This document shows, piece by piece, positions 33,481 through 43,475 of a stretch of DNA of 64,000 bases; position 1 is the first letter of the stretch; every line of letters starts with the position of its first letter. Made by a program: the position numbers and the translations under genes. The stretch covers positions 879,216 through 943,215 of the forward strand of contig JAJVDF010000364.1 of the NCBI GenBank assembly GCA_022410635.1, read 5' to 3'. The notes under the pieces are model-generated. The model saw only the letters and a program-made list of their open reading frames with translations. It made no database searches and was not told the origin of the DNA. The stretch comes from Tretioscincus oriximinensis. Lineage: Eukaryota > Chordata > Lepidosauria > Squamata > Gymnophthalmidae.

Positions 33481-34147
33481 TAACAGTTTGTACATGGTGA
33501 TCTGTGGAAAAAGCCAGAATATAAATGGGACTCGTCCCCTTCATCAATAAGATCAGTAGCTGGGAAAGGAAAATATTTGGGGAAACTTCATATCATCTAT
33601 ACTGCCCCACTTCATGTTTTTCTGTAGGCTTTGCAGACATCTCTGCAGGTGTTCAAGGCAAGAAACTTATCTTGGACCCTTTCTTCACTGAGCCCTATAT
33701 TGGGATATATCTTGGACTAGGCCCTGCCATTGCATTCAGACCATAATAGGACTTGAATGAGACCTGTCATAGTCTAAATATGCCAGAATAAGTCTCCGTG
33801 CAGACAGCTCTGAGATGTCTACATGTGTTCTAATGATCACCTTCCCTATAAACCTGTTATTATTCAAGTGATGCCTATCAGACATGGACAAGACAATTCT
33901 CAAGTAGAAAGCAGTCATTTAAATAGGCAGATGACATATGTAAAGAGGTATCTTATGTAACTGTATAAAGCATTTGGAAACAATCCAGTGCTGTTCAAAG
34001 ATTGTAGCATTCCCGTTCCCTTCATTACTAACCTGTGTGCCAGTGGTCACTGCCAGCAGGAATTGAAGTCCACTATTAAAATGATATGCTTGCAGAAGAT
34101 GCTTATGTGGCCTCTTTGATCCAAACAATGATCTATGACAGATTCTG

Positions 34148-34462
34148 CATGAGGGTTAGAAATTTACAACTTTAATGGATATAGAAGGTAGGATGACCAG
34201 GTGACCCCTTGTGGGGCTGGGGGGGGGGGGGTTACAAACTTGGTTTTGGAGTGCCTCATGTTTTTTTCTGAGGAATTTTTTTAAAAAAAAATTCCCTCAG
34301 GAAAAACCAGGAGGCACCGCAAAACTAGGTTTTCACACACCCCAAAAGGGGTCATCTGGTCAGCTTATAGAAGGGATGATTTTTTTTTTATCAGGAGCAG
34401 CTTTTAATGTCTGCAGCACTTGGTTGAGGGGGAGGCAGTATTACTTTTTTATACCCGTTAAA
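34148..34462. mobile_element. Small MITE (as at 4130) split by a foldback element
   Basis: The flanks 'caactttaatggatatagaa' and 'ttatacccgttaaag' align with the 4130-4297 MITE ('cttttaatggctataaaag', 'aacacccattaaaggtg'). The 34189-34366 element lies between them. Confidence 0.5.
34189..34366. mobile_element. Foldback hAT-like MITE, compact copy 1
   Basis: Perfect 8 bp duplications atagaagg (34181-34188, 34367-34374). Ends are TAGGATGACCAGGTGACCCC and reverse-complement AAGCTGACCAGATGACCCCT. The arms extend almost to the centre, so the 178 bp element can fold into one hairpin. Confidence 0.8.
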
Positions 34463-34660
34463 GCAGGGTGGAGAACTTAAGGTCCAAGGGCAAATCCGGC
34501 TTGCAGAGTTTTTTGTTCCGGCCCGCACCATGCTCCCCAAGGAACCATTTGATCCAGCACCCAGCATGGTACCTACACATGAAAATTGAAAATTGCTCCA
34601 AGAGGGATTTTTGTTAGTTTCCTGGTGGATTGTAGAGGGGGGTTGTGCTATCTGCCACTC
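34463..34660. mobile_element. Possible hAT-derived fragment
   Basis: 'cagggtggagaacttaaggt' and 'ttccggcccgcacc' recall hAT-group elements of amniotes that begin CAGGGGTGG. No end pair or target duplication was found. Confidence 0.3.
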
Positions 34661-35054
34661 TTTCACCTGGAGATAATGTAGGTTTTTTCCTCGGATTTTT
34701 CTGATTGGTTTGAGAAATGGTGCAATCCTGTAATTTATAGGGTCCTCTGATTATTTTCATGGTGGAGACAATCAGATGGGGGTACAAAAAATTGGGAGGG
34801 CAGTAAAAGCAAATTCAATTCTACTGCCTATTTGGATTCCTTTCCAGATGGAATATAAAAACTATGATCCTTGAGATAATATTACGCAGTAACATTACTA
34901 CAGGAAAATCAGCTCTAATTCAGGTTTTACATAAAAAGCAAGAGCCTTGTCTGGATGCTTGTGGGATCTTCCATCTTGGTCCCACACAAGGGTGTGGCCA
35001 AACTCAGCCCAAAACGGTAGGCAGGCAATCATACACTTCTGGATATCAAAATAT

Positions 35055-35410
35055 CCAGATGTATTTATTTATTTGTATTTCTATGCCACCCCATACCCAA
35101 AGGTCTCAGGGTAGTTTACAATAAAAAGCCAACATATTAAAACCACATTAACAAATTAAAACAACAGTATTTGAGTGTAGGGAAGAGAGAACAGGGGTTT
35201 TTTGAGCTAAAGGTCAGGGTTAAGAGATACATTTCCTAAATATGTACAAAGATGTTGACTGACGGACCTCAAGGGCGAGAGTATTCTACTGTCTAGAGGC
35301 TGCCACAGAGAAAGCCCTATCTTGGGTTCCCACCCTCTTTGCCACTGAGAGAGGTGGTGCAATCAAGAGGGCCTCCCCTGCAGATCTCAAGGCATGGGCA
35401 GGTTGGTGGG
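35055..35410 (-). mobile_element. L2-type LINE 3' end, tandem copy 1
   Basis: The plus strand shows (TTTA)n, then 'taccca aaggtctcagggta'-type sequence and inverse ORF2 codons including 'agaggctgccacagagaaag' and 'cctgcagatctcaaggcatg'. The frame is decayed. Confidence 0.7.
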
Positions 35411-35760
35411 TTTTTTAAAAAAATAATTATTATTATTTATTTACATTTTTGTACCACCCTATATCTGAACGCCTCAAGGCTGTTAACAATAAAATGCAAT
35501 TAACATGTTAAAAACAGCCACATCTAAAAAATAGGGATGAGACAGTAGTTTTCTTAACCAAAGGCCAAGCCGAAGAGGTGAATCTGTAAGCATTTTCTGA
35601 ATGCGCACAGAGATGGTAATTGATGCTCCTCGAGGTAGAGACTATTCCATAGTCTGGGGCTGCCACAGAGAAGGCTGGGCTCCCACCCTCACTGCCACTG
35701 AGGGCGGTGGTATAGTCAGGAGGGTCTCCCCTACAGATCTTAAGGAGCCATGTCTGTGAA
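35411..35760 (-). mobile_element. L2-type LINE 3' end, tandem copy 2
   Basis: Starts with A/T-rich (TTATT)n, then 'gtaccaccctatatctgaac', 'ccaagccgaagaggtgaatc' and 'ggggctgccacagagaaggc'. It covers the same part of ORF2 as the copy just before it, in the same orientation. Confidence 0.7.
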
Positions 35761-36394
35761 ATGGTAAAAGATTAGGGATTAGAAACCTCTATGGACTGTT
35801 CCTGAAATTCTTGGTTTTCATCACCAGCAGACTTTAGTCAACTATTTAGGTACTTAAGGTATTGCAGCGCCCTATCATTAAACAGAAGACGGGTGGAATG
35901 CATTTGGTATACACATATACACACCCATAATATATTATGCTGTCTGCTGGAGTCAGATGCAGAGTTTCAGAACACCCGCCAAGGATTTCTGAGAGAGTCT
36001 AACTGTCTAACATTCTTATCAGATGACTCCTTTCTAATATATTTTCAAATAGGGTTTCCCAATATTGTTTCACAAGATGCCTGGTGATATAGAANGCTAC
36101 AAAGGATTTAGATGGGATCAGATGGGACTGGATTAGATGGAGCAGATTGTTGGAACAAATTATAGAACAGTGAAGTACATAAATTTGCAATTGTTGGGAT
36201 GCAGCCTTTAACCCCTATAAACCTGACTAGAAAGCCAAATCTGCACTTCTCTATCAAGTGCCCAGTCTTATGTTTACTGGATACTACTGGGGTTGATAAT
36301 AGCCAAAGCCGAAGAACCAGAAGGTCCACTAGTCCTCTGTTAGTGAATATATTTGCATGGTGGAAGTTTGTACATGCAAAGGGGCATCAATCCT

Positions 36395-36480
36395 AGCTGG
36401 ACTATTTATTTATTTATTTAAAATGATTTATATCCCAGCCTTCAGCATTGGTCCCATGGTGGGTATCAAAAGATCAAGAA
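36395..36480 (-). mobile_element. L2-like tail fragment
   Basis: (TTTA)n followed by 'aaaatgatttatatcccagc' and 'ccttcagc' resembles an inverted LINE tail. It is short and tentative. Confidence 0.4.
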
Positions 36481-36489
36481 TGACCTTCT

Positions 36490-36790
36490 GATAACACTAT
36501 TCTCAAAGTCCAACCTCCTTCAGTCATCAAAGAACTGGGGACACATGGAAGAGCCTTCTCTGCAATAGCCCCCAAGTTGTGGAATTCTCTCTCTTCCAAA
36601 GTGTGCCAGGCAACTATACTTTACACATTCAGATGCCTGGTGAAGATGCAGCTGTTCATCCTTACCTTTAGCTGAGCCCAATATTCCCTTCTCTGTGAAA
36701 ACACTGTTGTATTTTAAGACTGTTGAATTTTTAAATGGCTATATTTTAAGCTGGTTTTATCATTTTAAATGTAAATAAATAAAAAATAAA
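36490..36790 (+). mobile_element. L2-type LINE 3' end, divergent lineage
   Basis: Encodes in decayed form an 'AFSAIAPKLWNSL' stretch and 'RCLVKMQLFILTFS', equivalent to the FSVVAPCLWNSL and RSLKTHLFCLAFG ends of the 20054 copy. It ends 'atcattttaaatgtaaataa' and (AAAT)n. It diverges head to head from the preceding minus-strand tail. Confidence 0.6.
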
Positions 36791-37094
36791 AATTGTCCAT
36801 ACCCTCCCTCCAACTCACCCACCCACCCTGGAAGGACAGGATGCAAAGGGAGCTACAATATTTAAGAATCAAAAGCCTGGGTGATGAGGTATGTTCATGA
36901 NAGGTACTGTCAAGAAAACCTGGGGCAATGGGGCTTTTTAGCAAATGGATTACTGAAACTCTGAGCACGTGAAGTGGAATCTTCCTGCTATAGCTATCAC
37001 TGTGGTAGCAAAAGATTGTCCGGAGAGGGGCAAAGTGTCTTTATACCATGATGACTTTCCAGGTGTCCTTATATATGTGTGCAGTATGTATGTA

Positions 37095-37265
37095 CATGTA
37101 AATATTTTGTTTATTTCAATTTTTATTTCACTTTATACCAAGAAATCACAAAGAAGGTTACAACAAGCCAAAATAAATAGTAAATTAATTACTGCAATTA
37201 ATATCTGAAATTTTGGATAAAATTCGCAGTCCCAACATCTGGAGGGCTACAATTTAGACATCCCT
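37095..37265 (-). mobile_element. LINE-like tail plus hAT end fragment
   Basis: 37095-37205 resembles an inverted L2 tail ('atttcactttataccaagaa'). 37215-37265 reverse-complements to 'agcagggatgtctaaattgt' and 'agccctccagatgttggg', typical of a widespread reptile hAT end. Both are short. Confidence 0.4.
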
Positions 37266-38084
37266 GCTTTATAAAAAAAATGCAGAGCCTGCTTTGTTCA
37301 TTGGTGAACATTCCAAAAACCATAAAGACTATCTAAAGATCAGTGTGGCTGATCATTTTCTATATACTTTCTGATGGGTCCAAGGTAAAAAAGAACCTGT
37401 ATCTTTGAGTTTTGGTAATTTCCTTGAGTGTGAACAAGCTCATACTTTCACAAGGAAGTGGGGGAGAAAGTCCAGTTGTTTGCATGCACTCCCACACCCA
37501 CCCAGGGGACCTCCAGACGAGGTTTTTCTACCACAGGAAGATTTCGCCTCACGTGCTCCTCAAGTTTCAGTAATCTTTTCACAAAAGAGCTCCATTGCCC
37601 CAGATTTTCCTGAGAGCAGTTACAAGTGGCTCTCAAACTGAATTTTCCTATTCATCCAAAGTGTGCATGATGCATGCAAAAAGCTGGGATTTGGCAAGAC
37701 ATGTGTACTGGAGAGGNGAAAGAGCAGTCAGTTGGGAGTCTGCAGAAACATAATTCCAACAAGTCCAGACAAGTTATGTCACATCACTATTCTGAAAAAA
37801 AAACACAAGCTAGGATTTGATTTTCCTGGAATAGTAATATGCTAGGATTTCATCCCCGTATCCTGGAGATATTGCAATGGATATGTGTGGCAATCCCAAT
37901 ATAGCCCAGAGTAATCCTGGGGTTGAGGCCCTATTCTGGACACAGCTAATTAAAAACAAAGGCAAGAACTTGGTGAAAGGGAATGTCTGCAATAGGTATG
38001 ATTCTACAATTGAAGAGATTTCTCAGAGCGTTAGAAATATCAGAGAGACAACATGAATTTGAGGCTGGAATCAAATGCATACTT

Positions 38085-38185
38085 TTAATCCATCTTCAGT
38101 TCCGAAGAACTGGACTAAACAAACAACAACAAAAGTTCTCCCTTTGTTTAGTCCATTTCTTCAGGAGTGAAGTTGGATTAAAAAT
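38085..38185. repeat. Palindromic family Y, copy
   Basis: Inverted arms 'ttttaatccatcttcagttc' and 'aggagtgaagttggattaaa' are separated by a ~35 bp A-rich loop. This is the same family as the better palindrome at 50445-50534. Confidence 0.6.
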
Positions 38186-38928
38186 ATGTGATTCTGGTCT
38201 GATTCCAGNGGGCTGTATAGGGAAAATAAGACTCCGGTGCTTTTAATAGCAAAGGAAATTATAAAGCAACACCTGCTTGAATGTGTACTTTCCTTTAAAA
38301 TATTTAAAGCTATAGAAATTCCATCCTTGTTTTGTACAGAGACTCTAACCATTTGAGTATTCTGTCATTTGAAATACCTAGAACAGAAATTTATTTTGCA
38401 ATCATAATGATTTCACAGAGAGAGTTGTCTTGCTAAATAAGCTGCTCCCAAATTGTTTAGGGCCAAATGTTGCCAACAAGGACAAAACTTCAGTCTGGCC
38501 TTATACATCCTTGGCAACTAGTACAATTGCTTAAGCCCAGATGTCATATGAGCATCAATTGTCTATGTGCTCAGCAGTTTTTAACTCAGCAAATTGATGT
38601 CCCACAGTCAGGTGAGCTATATATGGTTGAACCTGCCAGTAATATTCAGTGGTTACCTGAGTTTCTTCACCAGTATTCCTTCCATTCAGAACTTTCAAGA
38701 GTGTTGATTTAAGGTTTTTCTAATAATATTTCNACTAATTATATGAGAGTTAATCCTGATATAAACAAATTGATTTTATGGAACATGCCTCCACTTACTG
38801 AGTGTTAGTTTTATTGTGATTTCATTCATCAGATTTCACTATGAGGATGTTGTGTTTTTCTTTGTATTTTTTAAAAATGCTTTGGCCCTGTCCCCACTGA
38901 GCATTATAGACAGGGCCTTAGTGAACCA
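38186..38928. other. Unassigned non-coding stretch
   Basis: No supported gene or repeat was seen. Confidence 0.4.
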
Positions 38929-39121
38929 GGCTGACCAGATGACACCTTTTTTTTTTTTTTTTGGGGGGGGGGGATTTGAAAACCTGGTTTTTGGTTGCCT
39001 CCCATTTTTTGCTGAATTTGAAAGAATCTTTTTTTGAAAAAAAAATTCCTCAGCAAAAACCGGGAGGCACCCCAAAACTGGGTTTCCACCCCCCAAAAAA
39101 GGGGTCATCTGGTCTGCCTAA
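38929..39121. mobile_element. Foldback hAT-like MITE, compact copy 2
   Basis: Perfect duplications gtgaacca (38921-38928, 39122-39129), extendable to 9 bp agtgaacca. Ends are GGCTGACCAGATGACACC and reverse-complement AGGCAGACCAGATGACCCC. T and G homopolymers lie in the left arm. Confidence 0.8.
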
Positions 39122-39309
39122 GTGAACCATTCTGTCTCTTCTTTTTGAAGAAAGGCAGCACCAAGATATTACAAATGTGCAAAGGATTAAAAGGTGAAGA
39201 TACTGTGTACTCTTCTAGAGCCACACAGAAATAGTTATTTTCATTTTCAGTTGGTTCAGTAAGGAACAAAAACATAGTGAAAATATTCTTAGTAGGGCTT
39301 TTTTTTTAA

Positions 39310-39460
39310 AAAAAGTTATATTTATTTGAAGCAGGTTAGTTGAATCTCTGAATCACCCTTTACCCTCAGGTTCTAGGATGAGTAGGAGTGTAAAGCCATT
39401 TACAATAGTACCTAATAGTTAAAATCTAATTAAATACAAATAGTTGAAACACTAGAAATG
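39310..39460 (-). mobile_element. Degraded LINE-like tail
   Basis: 'ttatatttatttgaagcagg' followed by 'aaagccatttacaatagtac' resembles an old inverted L2 tail. The match is weak. Confidence 0.3.
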
Positions 39461-41094
39461 ATTACTGCCAGGTTTGGAGGGAGTATGGCTCTGATTTGAG
39501 AACTTCCTGACCAGCAATCCTGGAGCTTTCTGGCTCTACCTATTTTCACACCAGTTCAAAATGATTCTTTTCCTAATCCAGGCAGTAATTGAACCTTATA
39601 GCACACAAATTGCCTAAAGTGTTCCCACATAAACACCAGGGTAGAGTTTTGCTTCTTTAATGGATGTGGAATTCCCCCCACACCAGGTGCTGCTGGTATT
39701 GGAAGCTCTACCTAGTGAAAAGTCTTCTCTTCTATAGCCATTAAAAATGAAAAGCTCTATCCAGTGGGAACCCTAAACGTGCCTTCCCACTAGTCTGAGA
39801 TGGCAGGAACATTGTCCATCGGTCAGCAGAGCAGTCCCCTCCCAGGCATCATACAGGATCAGGTTATGTGTGTCAAAAGTTCCCCACGAATAAATTAACC
39901 TTTCCCCATTTAATTGTTTTGCCTGTAAAGTGAACATGTTCTCTCCCAAAGCAGAGCAGTTGGTCACAGTTCAATAGGGTTGTCAGATGAGCTGTCCAGT
40001 GTTTTTACTCTTGAATCCCATCAGTAGGTTTTCAGCAAGTTCCCTCTTCCATCTCTTGGCACNCACATGGTATTTAGAAAGGACACTGACTTGTTTAATG
40101 TAGAATGCAAAAAATATCTGGAGATACTTTCAGAGTAGGTAAAGAATGAAGCAGCTTGATAAAGGAGACGTATTAATGCCTTGTTCCAGATATCCCCAGC
40201 TTACACAAGTGAATATAATCATTCCTCATACTGAAGATGAAAGTCGTTGCATCTGAAAAGAACTGGTTTGCTTTCCTCAAGATTTGAAGCTGAAATTTTC
40301 TCATCCCACATCTTTGTTACACCAATATAATAACTCCTGCTTACAAACATGCACAAAAGTAGACGGGTGCTGTGTTCTTTTTGTACAATGTGTGGTTCTA
40401 GTGGTGTTGAAGAATCTAGAATCAGGTCAACACACCTGTTCCAGATAAGCATGTCAGCTCAGCTGATTCATGATCATGCTGCAAGAATTGCTGGCAAGAG
40501 CTCTGAAGCTTTCAATTCCATTGCTACTCATCGTTAAGAGTGGGCGTCGAGATTTGCATCACAAGGTGTTGTCAGCAAATTGAATGAATCGGGGAGGGGA
40601 GATGTGGGGGAGTTGCACCATCAAGGCCAAAAGGGCTTTTCTGAACATTCCTGGGTTTTGCAGAGTGTTTGAAACAGCCCCATTCAGGGCATTTGATTGT
40701 CTTCAGAGTCAATAGTGAAGAAGACACAACAGCTGGGAATCAGGAGACAGAAAGGGATGACGAACGTTGTCTTGCTTTTATGAGTCATCGGCATCGAGTT
40801 GTCCTTGTGGTATAATCAGAGCGCTGCTTATTACACTCGTAGATTATAACCAAACTGAAACTTAATGAGTTGTGGGAAAGAAGACAATAGGGCTTTTTGC
40901 CAAGACTTGTTCACCTTGACAACACGCCTACAGGCCTACAGGTACAAAGATCACCATTGTTAACTTAAAGGAAGGCTAGAAAGGATTGTGGCATAGTTGT
41001 GCACAAGCACAAACCATAACTATTAAAAAAAAAACATTGTTATCATAAGGAATAGATATCATGCAAGTATACAAGACATGGATCATTTTAAAGA
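39461..41094. other. Unassigned non-coding stretch
   Basis: About 1.6 kb with no recognised repeat or gene; frames here are under 80 codons. Confidence 0.4.
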
Positions 41095-41390
41095 AAGCCT
41101 TCCATGCAAGATCTTTCTCAAGCTATGGTAGTTACAACAGGAAAGATCCATCTCCTGTTCTCATGCAGGTCAGCGATGCATTTCCTAAAAAAACTCCTTT
41201 TTTGTGGATTTTCCAGCCAGTTCTTGCATGTCCATGTTAAAAAGCCTCCTTATGGCATGGTAAGAGTGGAAGAGAGACTATCCAGGCACAGGTTGTGTTC
41301 ACACAATGACTTAAAAACCGCTACAAAGCTATATTCCGGAATGTAACAATCGCATGTCCGTGCACACCATACCTGTATATTCTGTGATCA
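41095..41390 (+). mobile_element. Mobile family X, copy 3
   Basis: 'agctatggtagttacaacag', 'tcagcgatgcatttcctaaa' and 'ggattttccagccag' follow the order seen in copies 1 and 2. An L1 3' end is inserted immediately downstream. Confidence 0.45.
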
Positions 41391-41405
41391 ATGTCCCAGG
41401 TCCGT

Positions 41406-41810
41406 GTTAATATCATGTGCACAAATGGTGTTAGTGAGGGGTTGGAGGGACCCTTCCTTTAGAGTGTTATGGCGATGGAGAGAATATATAATTGAGAAAA
41501 TGATGGTTGAAATTAACTCAATCAGAGTAAACTCTTCATATGATGTACAGAAAATTACAGAAGTTAAGAATAACTGGCTCAAGATAAAAGACTATCTATT
41601 ACAAAATTCGACTAGTCCATCCACTACTTACAAAATTAACTTGATATATTCCCTATGATTAAATGAAACAACATGCAAACAGGCGGAGGGAGGGATGAGA
41701 AGGGTATATATATTAGTATGGTTAAATGTTTTGAAATGTAGTAATATGTAAATATGTAAACAATTGGTGGAACTGTACTTATTATAAGTAATATATATAT
41801 ATATTTAAAA
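41406..41810 (+). mobile_element. L1 LINE 3' end with 16 bp target duplication
   Basis: Perfect duplications aatgtcccaggtccgt at 41390-41405 and 41811-41826 delimit the insertion. The first ~220 bp encode a decayed ORF2 C-terminus-like frame (RVLWRWREYIIEKMMVEINS, then WLKIKDYLLQ). The rest is an A/T-rich UTR without a clear poly(A). The long perfect duplication and 5' truncation are typical of L1 target-primed integration. Family assignment is by style only. Confidence 0.6.
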
Positions 41811-41977
41811 AATGTCCCAGGTCCGTAATATTGCTTATTGATCTTGCGGCAGTGCAGTCTGAGAATATTTTTTTCTTGCTTGCAACAGCCAATAGAAACA
41901 ACTGCTGCGTTCTTGCTTGTTTTAACATCTCACATCTAATTTGTGCACACGCATGCACACAGGGGTCCTCCAGAACA

Positions 41978-42122
41978 ATGTCTGAATATCCCAGCAATAG
42001 TTTATTCNAGGAAAACCGGCATTTATTGTGGGTCGATTGCTGAAAAACACTTAGCACATGTGCGCAAGTCTTCCTCATGGCACTCTGAACAAGGTAGAAA
42101 ATAGCTGTGTGCATGCAGCCAC
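41978..42122 (-). mobile_element. Mobile family W, copy 1
   Basis: 'gcaatagtttattc', 'gcatttattgtgggtcgatt', 'aagtcttcctcatggcactc' and 'gctgtgtgcatgcagccac' recur at 53138-53281. The terminal TGGCTGCATGCACACAG (minus strand) resembles hAT ends of reptiles. Confidence 0.55.
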
Positions 42123-42197
42123 AGTTAGCACATGCACAGGAGACACACCTGGCAGTTTGTCACACAGTCCTTCCCACAGACTTCTCTGTTGCCTTTT

Positions 42198-42515
42198 AGA
42201 AGAAGAAGAAAAGAAGAAGAACTGGGTTCTTATACCCTGCTTTTCTCACCTTTCAAAGGGACTCAAAGCGGCTTACAAGGGTATTTTTGCTTGAAGGCTG
42301 ACATTCTATCTTCCCCACNAGGCTGTGGTGGTTCCCATGTATCTACTTGCAGTCAGTTGCAATTTCTTGCAATTCATGCTTTCGAATAGCTGGGTCGGCT
42401 AGATCTACAAGGTAGTGGAAGGTGCTCACCCCTCCCCACGTCCGACACAGGGCTTCGAAACACATCTCCCAGATGAGAGACGGATTCCTTAGCGAATGAG
42501 CTATCTGTGCCTGCT
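42198..42515 (-). mobile_element. Full-length tRNA-derived SINE
   Basis: Reverse-complemented: GCAGGCACAGATAGCTCATT (A box), 'tgtttcgaagccctgtg' (B box), 'gaaccaccacagcc', 'gccgctttgagtccctttga' and 'gagaaaagcagggtataaga'. A short (TTC)n tail follows. Conservation is close to the 16878 copy. Confidence 0.9.
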
Positions 42516-43084
42516 CAGATTTTAGTCACTGTTTCTAAATTAACACATGAAAATTTCATGAAGATTGGTTCCTTCCTTTGCTTTCTTTTTGGTGTGTGTT
42601 GCATGACCTGTCCGCCAGAGGTGGCACCAGTGTTCAGGAACCCATGCGGAAATTCATGACCTAAAACACTGTCACAGCTCTGAATGGCATTCCAGCCATG
42701 ACAAAGTACAGCTTCAAGGAGACTCATTTGATTCTTTTGTAATGTTCATGCTTCCCTNTTCTTTCTCCGCTCCTCCTGCCTGTTTCACAATGGTCACCCA
42801 CAGTTTTGTATTATGATTCACCTGATAGGACAGTGACAAGACAAAGGATTGGCAATCCTTTCCCTGAAAACAATTCTGTCTCACCTTCCCCACTAGTCCT
42901 GCCTCTGCTGAAGGCTGAGTCTGGGCTTCACAGTTCACTTTGTCCCCATTGAACTGGCTTTGTAGGTCTCTGATTGTTTCATTTATGTGCTGCACATCTG
43001 GATAAGGTTTTCACAGCTGTTCACATCACACAACGTTTCTTTTAAATACACTATAGATTATAAGACAGTCCGGCTTCTGTTCTT
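42516..43084. other. Unassigned non-coding stretch
   Basis: No supported feature was seen. Confidence 0.4.
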
Positions 43085-43475
43085 TGGAAGAGTGCCTCAC
43101 CACGAGATGTTTTTACTGCAACGGTACCTACATCATGAAAGATTTGCCCTACATATTCTCGGAAATTCAGAGATCCTCTCAGTAAAGCTCCTTTATTCTG
43201 ATGTCATTTCAGGATATTGGGTAAATCCACTAAAATGCGTTTGTTGGGTCTTCCATAGTGGAAAAATAGTAACTATTGCAAGAGGCTTCAAGGCTAAATG
43301 TAAAGGTTCAATAGCTCTCAGTTTGCAGAGAATGCTGGACTTATGGGATATGTCATGTGATGAGAATGCAATGAAATGTATCAGGAATACTGCAGCCTCA
43401 CCGTAGTGATAGGCAACAGCATGGAATATTGAAGGTGAAAGGAGAGGCAGTTGCAAACGGATTGTTCTGGATTTA
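43085..43475 (+). mobile_element. Mobile family X, copy 4
   Basis: 'tttttactgcaacggtacct', 'gcaagaggcttcaaggctaa' and 'gatatgtcatgtgatgagaa' align with copy 1 (3482) and copy 6 (49330). The 139-codon frame ending here is inside the repeat and has no recognised domain. Confidence 0.5.

Noticed and set aside
42987..43406. 139-codon frame
   Set aside because: It overlaps a copy of mobile family X, and the frame is not kept in the other copies.
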